Source of the DNA: Naganishia liquefaciens
Taxonomy: Eukaryota > Basidiomycota > Tremellomycetes > Filobasidiales > Filobasidiaceae
Assembly (NCBI GenBank): GCA_013423385.1
Contig: BLZA01000023.1
Span: 54,182 to 118,181, forward strand
DNA length: 64,000 nt
Direction of reading: 5' to 3'
Below the pieces are notes generated by a model. That model had not been told where the DNA came from and ran no database searches. It was given only the letters and a program-made list of their open reading frames with translations. The position numbers and the translations under genes are program-made. Below are positions 11,001-22,060 of this stretch, one piece after another. Position 1 is the first letter of the stretch. The number at the start of each line of letters is the position of its first letter.

Positions 11001-12824
11001 CACTTGTTCAACATTCGGGAAGTGTCCCTCGAGAATGATCTCTGGCGAGGCGACTTTTCCACCGCCTCGGCTGCCCGGTTTGGAGATCCGGGTATGGAGG
11101 TCCCATATTTGGTACCTGCCATGTGGCAGCAAGACAGCGATCCGATCAGTAGTGGAGAAGGCCGCAACGTGTATCGGTGGCTCTGGAAGTTGGACTTGAT
11201 AAGAAGACATGGGCGGCGGGATGTTTTGCGCTCGAAACGATGTGATGAGGATTTGGTCTGAAGAATGTAAGCTCGAGCCACGAGACTCTGGATCTAAATC
11301 TCACCCCCATCGACGACAAAGACCGATCCCGTGTCATTCGGAAGTGGCAACAAACTCGCTACTGTTTCCCACTCGATGGTGCGCTGCAGCACAAATCCTA
11401 CGAGACCTTGAGCACAACTGTCATGCAGCTGTATTGATGGACAACTCACCCTCGCCCGCAAGGTAGATCACATTCTCCTTTTCCGGATGCCATTTGACAC
11501 AGGTGAAACGCAAGCTCGAGCCGCTCGGAGGGTAGAATTCGGATTTGAGATAGTAGTGATAGTTGTTCATGGTCCATAATTGGACTATGCAAGGTCAGCA
11601 TCATCTAACGCACCGCAGCGACAGACGTACCGACGTCCGTATCCTTGCGCGAGATGTGGATGGCCAAGACATCGCTGCTAGCGGAATACGCCAAGCTGGC
11701 GACATCCCACGAAGCATCCTGCTTGCCGCTTCGTACCCTCTCATCTTCCCTCAACCTGAAACCTCCATGCACCAGCCCGTTCCTCTCGAAGAACACGATG
11801 TCCCTCCGTGCCTCTGAACCTCCCTCCCCCTCAGCACCACCCTCATACCCATACCGCTTGACAGCCGCCAGCAGGTTCCCGGCAGGACGCCACGCTACTA
11901 GCCCACCTCCGACAGCCCCCGCCGGGGCGCCCTGCAGCCCATGCACAAGCTCGCTCGTGGCACTCAAAGCACACGGTGTTCGCTGATACACGCGTACCTG
12001 TCGCCTCTTCCCTCCCGGTCGCGAGCTACTCGCCGAGTACTCGTCGAGCGATGAAACGGCAAAGTATGCGCCGTCCCCACGCCATGTGATTCCTGGCCGT
12101 GTGCCGTCTTCGGAGGGAGCGAGCGGCAAGAGTGATGCAGGCTGGGCGAGTTGAGCGGCCTTGCCGATCGAGCCGTGGAATTGCGTCTTCCTGGATCCCC
12201 ATCCGACGTTGATCATTTCGTCTGCAAGGGTCATTAGTGCATGGCGAAAGATATTGAGGGGAGTCGCACCTTCTCCAAATTCTTCGGTGCGCAGGGGAGC
12301 TTCATACACCACTTCGAAATCCCGGGACATGAGCATGACCTCGTCGGCGCCTGCTGACATTCAGTATGCCGTTCTCCATGTTTCACTTCGGACATACCAG
12401 TTACCAAAACGACCTGTTCATCATCCGGACTCCATTCGGCAGCTCGCACGCCTCCTTCCACACATCCCACGACTTCCTCTTTAGATTCCCCATCACCAAG
12501 AGAGAGGACGGTGATATCTCCAGACGAAAGAATGACTGCGAGAGACTGATCTTCTGGCAGAAACTTGATCGACGCGGTGTATGGTTTTTCTCCTTGCGTG
12601 CTCAGGATTGTCAACAGCTAAAAACAGCGTGAGTACGGTCTCCCCGGGCTTTTCTCGACGCTTACTTCGACACCGGTAGCGTCCGCCCTGAGGATCTCCA
12701 CTTCACCATCCCCTTCACGCGCCGCATACACGGCATCCGTCTCCGCGTCCACGGCAACGCTCGTCAAAGGGCCTTTACCCTCAACGCGATGAATCCTCGA
12801 ATACGTGCTCGTCAAGTTCCTCAT
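8030..12824 (-). CDS. ELP1: Elongator complex subunit 1 (Elp1/Iki3/IKAP)
   Basis: Elp1 is the largest scaffold of Elongator, which adds the cm5 group to wobble uridines of tRNAs in the cytoplasm. The protein, about 1,330-1,350 residues as is usual for the family, starts MRNLTSTYSRI. Its N-terminal half is beta-propeller, with landmarks such as AAEWSPDDEQVVLVT and the family signature VGWGSRKTQFHGS, then DIVFFERNGL. The second half is alpha-helical repeats. The C-terminal dimerisation part contains a basic patch (SRRKARKKATGRKG) of the kind that binds tRNA, then EFEYLLASMGRLV, ending at a TAG at 8030. About a dozen short introns interrupt it. It is divergent from SGF11 with 259 bp between start codons. 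No break was seen. Confidence 0.93.
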
Positions 12825-13083
12825 CTTGACCGACGGATCTTTGGGCTGAAACCGCTATACACTCGGTGAATTCCCTAATCATCTTTGGCTAATGATCGTC
12901 GCCCGGGCGCCAACTTTTCCCGGCTCTATCGCGCGGAAGCAAAATCGGCCCCCGTCATGTTTCAGGTGCATCACGCCAAAGGATGCCTAATTAGCTGCCT
13001 CATTGCGTCGATCCGTCTTCTGCTTCTTTCCGGTTCGCTTCTTCCCGCTAGTCACCTCCTATTCTCGCCTCCGCCAGCCCTCC
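12825..13083. promoter_or_regulatory. shared divergent promoter of ELP1 and SGF11
   Basis: 259 bp separate the two opposed start codons, so both promoters must lie here. An ATTGCG/GCCAAAGG-rich GC stretch is present but I see no clear TATA box or named operator. Confidence 0.6.
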
Positions 13084-14736
13084 ATGTCCGCCATCGACAT
13101 CATCGCCACCATGACACTCGACGCCATGCTCATGGACCTGGCCACAACTCTCATCATTGACGCCCAGCAAGAGAGGCTACGTTCCCGTTCCATCTGCGCT
13201 CGCTGCAACACCCGGTGCCGGGATCGCTCTCAGCTCCCCTCATCGAGTGATCTCCAATCGATTTCTGGTGCGGGAGATGTACCGGAATCAAGATCAGCGA
13301 CGCCCAGTACAGGTGCCGGGCCTGCTATTGGATTTAATTCTCAAGGCAACCTCGTGCCAGGAGGGCAGGCCACGGGCGGGATGACCATCAAGAACGGGGT
13401 CGTCTTCTTCGATTGCTTGGTGTGCAGTAGAGCTGTGAGTAAACGTCTCGAAAGTTATCCACGCTGCTGCCACACGCGCGTCAAGGTGTTGGGTATTGGC
13501 GGGAAGAACTTACGCGACGAGATGATACGTGGACATCCGCTCGTCATGACCTGTCGAGTTCTGCCAAGGGGGAACGAGCAGCATCATGGAGATATCTATA
13601 TGCATTGAATTTGAATTCTCAATTATTCTGAGGCGTGACGTCAAGTATGCGTCCTGTCTGGAATCCGCAACGTCAGCTAGGGTCCACAGCAATTGTTCTC
13701 GGGCTGACATGATCTCTCCTACAGATCGCTTCGAATCGTTACGCTCCGCATCTCGCTTCATGCCTCGGTCTTACAGGTGCCTCACGTCGAGGGACATCTC
13801 GAGCCGCGGCTGTGAATGGAATCCAGAAGAACAAGTACGTTGTTTCCTACAATCAAGGAGATTCCATCAGATATCGCCCAGCATCTTCACCAATTGGGAT
13901 GAAGCGAGCTGACACATTTCTCACTTCCCCGTGTAGACTCGCCTCGGAACGATCCACTCCGTCGCCGTATATCGATTTCGACTCTGAGGGAAGTGACGCT
14001 GGCTCCACCGGTACTGGTGGCGGTGGGACTCGGAAAGGTGAGCTTGCGTCGGACGATCCACGATGGCTCTGGAGTCTCGGCAATTTGCGATACGCGATAC
14101 GCGCACGTTCATCATTTTCTGACATGATGATCACGATTGCTCGCAGGCACGAAGAATGGCAATGGAAAACGGGTATGACGCTTGATACAGTACTAAGGCG
14201 CTTCTAAATCTATATTCTGTCTTACAGACAAACTCACCTGCAAGGAGCGGTGACTATCACCCATCGTCTTCAACCGGGAGTGCATCAAATGGCAAAAAGG
14301 CCAAAACCCTGCATGCGTATCCGAGCGGCACCAGTTCGAAAGCTCGTGGAGCATGTCAGTACCATACTCCTCATCGCTACAAGCCACTAACTTCGACATG
14401 TAGCTCCGGCCTATTCGACCGCTTCTTCACATCCTCTGGCCCAATCTGCTCTTCCACCAACTAATACCGCCTCAACCTCACCGCAGAAATCGCGCTCTCG
14501 AGCGGATGATGACGAATCCTACCTGAGCGAAGACGCTGAGGGTGAATCTGACGACGAGGATGACGGAGATGCTGCCGGAGAAGTATTAGCGACGGACCAC
14601 GCGGCCTTGAGTCGGCGAAAAGTCGTGCCGGCTGCTGTGTCAGGAGATGGTAAGAGGAACGTAAACTGCGTGGCGCCTTCAGCTAACGCTTTCGAAAGAC
14701 GATGACTGGGAGGGTTCTTCCACGAGTGGCGATTGA
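13084..14736 (+). CDS. SGF11: SAGA-associated factor 11 (Sgf11)
   Basis: Sgf11 is part of the SAGA deubiquitinase module (with Ubp8, Sus1, Sgf73) that removes ubiquitin from histone H2B. The start MSAIDIIATMTLDAMLMDLA gives the N-terminal helix that in the family packs between Sus1 and Ubp8. The Sgf11 zinc finger is built across an intron: DCLVCSRA, then IASNRYAPHLASCLG, giving the C-x2-C...H-x3-C pattern. Downstream is a long Ser/Gly-rich linker, then a HEEWQWKT segment and an acidic tail (DDDESYLSEDAEGESDDEDD) ending DDDWEGSSTSGD. The intron inside the finger (13435-13724) is 290 nt, much longer than the roughly 50-nt norm here. The protein is larger than yeast Sgf11 because of the low-complexity C-terminal half. 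Identification rests on the finger and is strong. Confidence 0.88.
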
Positions 14737-16149
14737 GACGGACATCGGATTGACAAGATGCGCGATCTACACCAGCCCCTCAGCGGTCTCATCTTTTTCT
14801 CAACGCATTGCATCTTCTCAACATCGACCAACCACTGTATCCATAAGTCATCAGTTAGAACTTGTATTTTACTCGTAGGCGCAGGTCACATCAGGCAGGT
14901 GATCGTAAAGGAAACTTATATCGGAATTCTGTGCTTCTGCCTGGACATGCGTGATCCAAAGTCTTGCAGTTATCCGAAGTGAAAACCAAGTGGTCTCCGT
15001 ACTGCCGATGCGCTCTCTGCCTTAGACGCTTTTGAGGTCATGGCTTTTCCCCCGGCTGTTCAACGGCAATGCTCCCATGGTACAGTGATGATACTAAATT
15101 CGACGTCAGAAGAAGGTTGTAAACGCAAAGCACGCAAGTCGGTTCTTGTGTTGAAACGTCTAAATCAAGATGCTTCAGGAGTGTGCCATGGACGCAGAAA
15201 TTTGACAATTCTATGTGCGTAAGAAAGGAAGTGCATGAAAGCAAGACACGCCATGCAACTACAGAGTCCACTTCTCTGCGACAATGGAGATCTCCAAAGG
15301 AAAACAGCCGGTGAGGATACGGCTGAACCGCAGAGAAGGAGATGTCGCCTGAGTCTTCTCCAGGAAGAACTCGGTAATCGATCTATACTTATAAACCATG
15401 CCATATTCATTGCGGAAGGAGCTCTTTTTACGGGAGCGGTAGTCGAGAGCGTATATATAAAGAGCAGATGAATGGCAAGATGTTCAACAGTCGTTTTGAA
15501 AATGGTGATCCCGTTGCTCTACTTCTAGAGCAGGTGGATCGCAACGGACGCCGAGAAGTATTCCAATTCGGTCTCCCGGAAAGGCTACCTCGAAGGCCAT
15601 CAACCCCGCACCACGTCGTGTTAGGAGAGGATGCTGCAACACAGAGCCAGGCAAGCGGTAGTTCTTCTCGCCTCAGCTCGAGCGTTTGTCTAGGGCCATT
15701 TTGCTCCAAGCTGAGAGAGCAGAACGATTGCGAGCGCGTCATTCAAGCGGCTTCACTGATGAATTCATCCCCTGATTCGCCACCCCTGGCGTTCCGATTC
15801 CTGCGTAACAATAGGGCTTAGTCCGATGCTTCTCGATCTTCCCATTGATGACCAGGTCACTCCTCGCATGTCCCTGCGGTTGGACCAAGTATCTCCTATT
15901 GCGGGGTTCAGTTCTAGCTCCCACAACCGATCCCCAGTCACAGCGCTATGAGATCCAGCCGCCTCATCGACTGTAAAGTCATCAGGAGGTCTCTCGGCGA
16001 ATCTTCTTCCTGTTTTGGATGATTTCCAACTTCCTCCCCCTCTCTTCGAGCCGGATGTCTCAAGCTTGAAATCCCGCAATCAGGTGACTTCAAAGGACGA
16101 GAATGACTGAAATATAACTTCTACCCAATTTGGAATGCTAGGTGTGCGC

Positions 16150-16151
<2 letters not shown>

Positions 16152-16210
<59 letters not shown>
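16152..16210. repeat. (GA)n microsatellite
   Basis: About 29 perfect GA units in a row, in a non-coding stretch. Confidence 0.97.
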
Positions 16211-16212
<2 letters not shown>

Positions 16213-16393
16213 GAAGACGCGCTGTACACTCGTCTCAACTCCAGTCTTTGAATGACTGCCAGCCCATGAATTGTATTCCTCTGTTCGCCAAGTTTTCGTT
16301 CTCAGATTGACATCTAAGGTACTGCGGATACTTGTTTGTAATTGATTGGTGACTATGATGTTACAACGGATTGAGTTACTCTACAATGCGACA

Positions 16394-16451
16394 GACATCT
16401 TGAATACAATGTGCGAAAGGTTGACATCTTGAATACAATGTGCGAAAGGTT
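16394..16451. repeat. tandem duplication, 29-bp unit
   Basis: Two identical, adjacent copies (16394-16422 and 16423-16451) starting GACATCTTGAATACAATGTG, about 130 bp downstream of the fungalysin stop codon in its presumed 3' region. Confidence 0.9.
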
Positions 16452-16576
16452 GACTTGGCGGTACACAACATCTGACAAAGTTCCTCGAGTGAGAAACGAA
16501 CACAGGGGGAGGAGGGTATAGTCGAAGCATTTGCTCCACGAAGCTGCGCTTTCGGTCAAGCATGAACACCAAAGGC

Positions 16577-19500
16577 TTAGATCGCAAACTTCTTGTTGCT
16601 GCAGACGCGGGGCAAGACATAGTCCTCTTCACGGATGCCTCCACCCCATGGCAATGATCCCTGGAAGACGGAAGATGTCAGTCAGGTGTCGAGCCCGCGT
16701 ATTCCGCATCTCATACCTTGAGCCTGGCATCAGGACCCTACAGATCAAGAAGAATAGAATGAGTCTTAGTCGGCAAAGGCTAACCCATGAGACTTACAAG
16801 ACCACGGCTGGAGAATGCGTGCCAGATAATGCACTTGTTCTCACCGCCAGTCAAGATCTCATCAGCTTGCAGAATGGCATCCCGCGCAGCCGCAAAGCTA
16901 TGGCCTCTGATTAGGAAACTATTTCTTCTTGGAACCAAGCACTTACGATGGTCGACAAGGCTGAAGCTTCATACCATCAACGACGAGCTGCAAAGCCAAG
17001 GTGTTGCCGTGCTTGGGCACTCGAGGCTTGGGCTTGCCATTGGCAAAGAACGCAACGGTGTCGTTGCCTCCTCGGTAATAGTCGTTGGGCTTGGTGGGGT
17101 CCACCGGCGGGAACAGGGTCTTGCTGAATCCGTGCTCAGCAATGAGTAGCTCCTCCATGACGAACAAGAATTCGGCCCAGACTTCGCCGATGGCATGAAC
17201 GCCCCAGTATCCGGGACGGTCGAGCGTCTTGTACGTCGAAGGGTTGATCGTATCGTTGGTCGAATATCGATAATTTCGGATTCCCTTGGGGGTGTTTGCG
17301 GCCCATGCACCCATGCTGTAGACTTCCTTGCTGTGGTCCTTAGCATAGTTGGCATGCTCAGTGACTTGTCGAATGACGGTGGCGAAAAAGTCTCCCCAGC
17401 CTTCGCCCATACCGCCAGCCTCGCCGAATCCGAGGCAGCCCGAATTGGCGGGACCGCCCGTGAGTCGAGTTGAAGTTCCGTGCGTCAACTCATGAATAAC
17501 GATACCGGCTTCGACGTCTCCATCTCGGTAGGGCGAGTGCGTGTTCCAGATATACATTCGCATTCGACCTTGCTGGCCATCGGGCGGGGTCATAAAGTTG
17601 GCATTGTTGCTGGCCGAGTCGTACGCGTCCTGGGCATTGGCAATCACGGCGTCACCGCCTCGGCCACCCTTGCCAAAGTTGTCCATCTGGAAGTTGCCCG
17701 AGACCTCGTCGAACCCGAGTCGGTAGAGCAAGTCATGGTACATGTTGGTCGTGTAGAATAGCTGGGTAACGGCCATGTCGATATACTCCTTGGGCCGAAG
17801 ACCGTCGTATTCTCCATACTCGTACTCGAACGCCATGCTCGAGTTGATGGGTCGCCAGTTGTGCAACCAGTTCGACTGGCCCTCCCAATCCTCGTGGGCA
17901 AACACATTGTTGCCGGCCGTCGTCTCGAACAACGTCCAAGAATCCGTCGAGTGATTCTTTCCCTGCGCATCAATCATGGAAAGGGTGCCGTCCGATCCCT
18001 TGGGCACACTAAAGTTGCCAAACGCCGTCGGCAAACCGGTTCGCATTCCCTTGACACCGGAGCTCAAGAACGTATTGCTCTTGTCGCTGAATGAATGCCA
18101 ACCGGCAGGCGAAGCGACGACATCCCACGGCGCATACTCGGTCGTCTGGTTGCCCATCTCGGGATCATTCACTCCCCAAGGGAAGACACCGTACGCAAAC
18201 GGCATGACATGCTTGGGCGGCGATGGCAGCGGCTTCTGCTTTCCGCCCTTGTTACTCTTGGCAGCCTTGATCGCCTCGGCCGTTCTCGCCGGGGACGCAT
18301 CCGATGCCCAGTCGACCACATGCACGACCCGGAGATCATCCACAGCGACGGACGCCTCGTACCAATTATCACGCATCTGGGCTTCGTATCGCCAGACGAG
18401 CTTCAACTCGGTCGACCCGTCCTCGTGCTCCGCGTCGACTTGCTGATACATCAATCGAGCATTGACAGTGCCATCGACGACACCGCCGGATCGGTCGTCG
18501 GGAAGGCCAGTGATCGTCACCATCGGGGGCTCACCGGGCGCCTGGTTGGGCAAGAGCGTCGTGCTGTGGTGTACCGAGATCTTCTCCCGGACTTGCTCCG
18601 CCGAAGGCAACGCTTCGGGCGTGGGCGAAAGGTGTCGCAAGAGGGACACGAAAGCGTCGCCAGCGGCGTGGAACGGTAGTTCGCCTGCCTCGGTCTGCAA
18701 AACTTGTTTGGACTTGTCGAGTGCCGTGACAGACGCATCACAGACGACTTCCACGTGATGTCGCATATTCTGGATCTGCTGCTCAACGCCTGCCAACAGC
18801 GCCTCGACTTCTGCCCTGAGCTCGGCCTTGCCGTTGCCGAGGTCTTCGTCGGAACCGATATTGAGCCATTCAGCGAGGTGTGTCTCGGCGCCAAAGATGA
18901 CTTGTGACGCCGCACGAATACCCGATCCGAGCACCTTCTTGAGTTTGCCGAGTTGACCGGTCGTCATGTCGGGCAAGAGCTTCATGAGTTGATCCTTGTG
19001 ATGGCCTTGCGCGGTCATAAGGGAAACCAATTCTCGGCATTGCCTCGAGTTGCGGGACTTGGCGGAGTCTTGATCCGCCTGGGGGACCAAGTCCGGCGTC
19101 GGGCCTTGGTAGAACTGAGACGGGTCAGCTTTGAATACACCGTATTCGTCACGGAAGCTACTTACACTGTTACCGAATGCAACAACGTTGCCATCAGCGT
19201 CGATACTGATGTTGATGTCTCCGTCCCCGACTTCAAGACCATTGACGAGTTGTCGAATGTATACATGAGTGATTTGCGTCCTCTCGTCGGTGTAGGACTG
19301 CGAAGACAGTCAGTGGCGACACAGAGAGTCCTACCGATAGACTCACATCATCACGAATGTAGTAACCCTCGCCCTCGACGACATCTCGTCCGAGGTCCTT
19401 CGCCAACCGCTTCTCGACGACCCGCCTGGCGACATCAAACGCATCCTTGACATCCCGTGTCAACAATGCCGCTCGTACTTCTTGAAGCTCTCCCTCCGCC

Positions 19501-19682
19501 GTCGCGGGCACCTTGTAAGACGCATGCGAATGCGTTGCGCCAAAGTTGAGCGTCTTGCGATAAGCCGGTCCCCGCGCGACATCGGATCGATCAGACGAAT
19601 GATGCGCTGTCGGATGCGCACCCGTCAGAGGTGGAAGTGCCGCGATAAGCGGCAAGAGTGTATATAGCGCTGATAACTTCAT
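16577..19682 (-). CDS. secreted fungalysin metalloprotease (peptidase family M36), enlarged
   Basis: This is an extracellular zinc endopeptidase of the fungalysin family. [19 protein letters not shown] is a signal peptide, followed by a propeptide ([34 protein letters not shown], an FTP/PepSY-type inhibitor fold). The catalytic domain has [13 protein letters not shown], the HExxH zinc site, and [11 protein letters not shown] with the third zinc ligand. It ends in a conserved GPDARLK and [15 protein letters not shown] tail reached through two short introns. The protein is about 930 residues against roughly 630 for most fungalysins. Much of the excess is a helical, charged region (about residues 170-330) between propeptide and catalytic parts, plus a Lys-rich insert before [14 protein letters not shown]. 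Most of the catalytic part is a single 2.1-kb exon. It is presumably made as a zymogen and secreted for protein degradation; active-site residues look intact. Confidence 0.92.
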
Positions 19683-20426
19683 GGTGATGCAATGGCAACA
19701 CCTGTCCCCTCTCTCGCCCTTCCCTCATTCGCCACTCGTTGCCTATATACCGCCGCCGCGGGGGGATCACACGAGAGCTGTCCAGTCATTCCGCCCGTCA
19801 GCCCCGCCGGCGATCTGCGATCTGCGGGCAGCCCACTCTGGCCGGATTATCGCCTTTATCTCTCGCCACACCGCGTTAGCGCGCGTCGCGCTTTCGTCGC
19901 GCTCCGAGACACGAGCGGCCACCATTATCATCACATCACGCCTTTCGCGTCAGCGATACGATGGCGGTCACCAGTACTTCCCGTGATTGGGGAATCAGAG
20001 GGTGCCATAGTCAAGGCCATTCTGCTGCGTATCACCTTCAGGACACCATAAGACTCTTCCCCTTCTCTGTATATGGTACCCCTTAAAGTTGCCTCTTCCT
20101 CCGTTCATCGGAGCTCGATTGCAGACGTCATTTATTGTACCGCAGTTGTTGCCCTCAATATATCGTCTCGGGCCAAGGAATAGGAGACATCCTTTCCGAA
20201 GTGCCTTTCTTGCATGGGGTAAATGTAAAAGTACAGCCGTTTCGCTCCCTGGTATCAGATACATGGCTCTCAAGCGTTGCCTTCTCCCGTCGCTCGTCTA
20301 TGCGATTCCTCACAATGCTTTTACTGCCTTATAAAAATCGGTCAGTCTGCTCAGGATGGTGAGCGTCGGATCGAACGAACCTCTCACCTAAATCTCATCC
20401 TTTTTTACTTCAATCACCCAAGAAAT
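19683..20426. other. upstream region of the fungalysin gene and of the next plus-strand gene
   Basis: Divergent spacer. CTATATACC at about 19742-19750 (minus-strand GGTATATAG) is a TATA-like site some 60-70 bp upstream of the fungalysin ATG. No gene seen. Confidence 0.5.
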
Positions 20427-20879
20427 ATGATGCCGATCCATGCAGCGAGTGAAGCAGTACGTCGGTTGTTCCCGGCGGAAGAGGGTCAACGGGATCCACG
20501 CCTGATGGGCAAAGAAATGCTGCTTCATGGCCTATTTGCCGAATTCAACGAATTGTTGACCCTGCTTGGTAAAGTCAGAGCTATGCCACTTAGGATCAAG
20601 CCAACCGAACCCGAACTTCCGCTTGAACTCAGGATATTTCATGAGGAATCGTTCGGAGCGGATTACCACATGAATAACCAGCAACCCAGGAAATTCAGCG
20701 CATCTGACAAGTATGAATGGCTTTTGGAAGACCCGACCGTTCAATCGAATATGCATGGGTTTCAGCACTGGCAGGGCCTCAAACCGGATGTCGAAAGAGG
20801 AGGTTACAAAAGACGGAAAATCTTTATCGAAGGACCCTACAGCTTCGAGACGCGTTGTGCCGAATGGACATTGAACTAA
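20427..20879 (+). CDS. hypothetical protein
   Basis: I do not recognise this protein. The frame begins with two adjacent ATG codons (MMPIHAASEAVRRLFPAEE) after an A-rich leader and runs 150 codons to TAA with balanced composition (IKPTEPELPLELRIF; SASDKYEWLLEDPTV), more protein-like than the antisense frame. It may be the first exon of a longer gene continuing at 20963, because the frame QEKERLKQLGLRKTLSENS leads into that segment without a stop from about 20899, but I found no donor/acceptor pair that keeps phase. Confidence 0.42.
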   Translation: MMPIHAASEAVRRLFPAEEGQRDPRLMGKEMLLHGLFAEFNELLTLLGKVRAMPLRIKPTEPELPLELRIFHEESFGADYHMNNQQPRKFSASDKYEWLLEDPTVQSNMHGFQHWQGLKPDVERGGYKRRKIFIEGPYSFETRCAEWTLN

Positions 20880-20962
20880 GGATCGCTTGAAATCAGGAGA
20901 AAGAGAGACTGAAGCAACTTGGCCTTCGAAAGACTCTCAGCGAGAATTCTAGTGTCTCCACA

Positions 20963-21292
20963 ATGCCGCACATGTACTCTTCAAATCCGTCACTGTCTGT
21001 TCCGTTTCGCTCGTCCCGGCAGCATTCCAACTTACTTCCGCTGTCTTCCTTCCCAGTAGAAGGTCCTCAGGCGACGGAGTTCGATCCCTCTTTCACCTTA
21101 CCAGCCGGATGGAGTAATGTTCGAGAGCCGAGTACTTTGTCGGAGGGCGAGACAGGTACGAATGCTCTGCCTGTTGGCACTTCAAGCAATATCTCGCGGC
21201 CGAAACGCTACAGACGGCGTAGCGCTATCAAGAGCAAAACCGAACGTGCGACCTCCACTGCCATCAACAGCATTCCAACACAATTTTTATAA
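20963..21292 (+). CDS. hypothetical protein or downstream exon of the preceding gene
   Basis: The frame reads MPHMYSSNPSLSVPF..., rich in Ser, Pro and Arg, ending TAA at 21292. A second frame just downstream (to 21380) reads EDDFFPHGEGCKVQIKW, which also looks coding, so the true gene probably has further introns around 21200-21300. No family recognised. It may form one gene with 20427-20879. Confidence 0.3.
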   Translation: MPHMYSSNPSLSVPFRSSRQHSNLLPLSSFPVEGPQATEFDPSFTLPAGWSNVREPSTLSEGETGTNALPVGTSSNISRPKRYRRRSAIKSKTERATSTAINSIPTQFL

Positions 21293-21380
21293 AATTCTCC
21301 TCGAAGACGACTTCTTTCCGCATGGCGAAGGCTGTAAGGTGCAGATCAAGTGGGACTTGAGAACGATACATCGGGCGTGA

Positions 21381-22060
21381 CGTCTGTATTCTATGCCACT
21401 CGATGAACTACCTGTCGAGCACAGATCTCGCTCGCTTCAAGGATTTGTGTCTGTATTGTATCGCCAAATTGGATAGCGATATGAATAATGAGTTCCTGCG
21501 GAAGTTTGATCCTCCGTGACGCGAAGCGTCACAACGGACATCAATCTTGGGTTCTCACAAGATCCGAAGCTGATACCACCCGGCTGGTAAAGCGTGCTGG
21601 AATCTCCTGGAATGTCCATCTACACAGACATGTAGACACCTTCTGTATAGAATATAATAAGCTGTGCAGAATGCATCCTTTGTCTTGGTGACGCAACTCT
21701 TCGAAAGGATCTCGACCCATGCTGTGCATCGAGGCGTGACGTATCGCACTCGGAGAGAGAATCTTGTGATGAAGTGGAAAACAAACAAGGGAGGCCTGAT
21801 TCCCTTCGGGTGAGCGTGACTTGTAGGAGTATGATGTAGAACAGGGGAAAAGGTCTAGAATGGGAAGCTGGCCACACTGCCACAGTGCCAGCTGGCGACG
21901 AGATCACAGCAAAGCATATACTAAATCATGGCTCCGCTCCTATGCGTATTGCAATGATCTCGAGAACCTATATACGCATCAATCCATCAGTCTGTCGCAC
22001 ACCCTTACAACAGCCAATCAGCAGTTCTTCCTGTAAGAAAACAATCTTTGGAACCCGCCC
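21381..22060. other. intergenic, nothing recognised
   Basis: Only short overlapping frames on the minus strand (21437-21907) with no family match. The last 100 bp, with TATATACG at about 21970, are the likely promoter of the CaaX gene. Confidence 0.5.

Larger units (their letters stand above)
14737..16576. other. intergenic spacer with microsatellite, no confident gene
   Basis: Open frames of 60-117 codons occur on both strands (for example 15468-15821 plus, MNGKMFNSRFENGDPVALLL..., and 15765-16079 minus), but none matches a known family and none shows consistent splice joins. A TATATAAA at about 15453 lies too close to the 15468 ATG to serve it normally. The stretch also holds a GA microsatellite and a 29-bp duplication. 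Confidence 0.5.
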
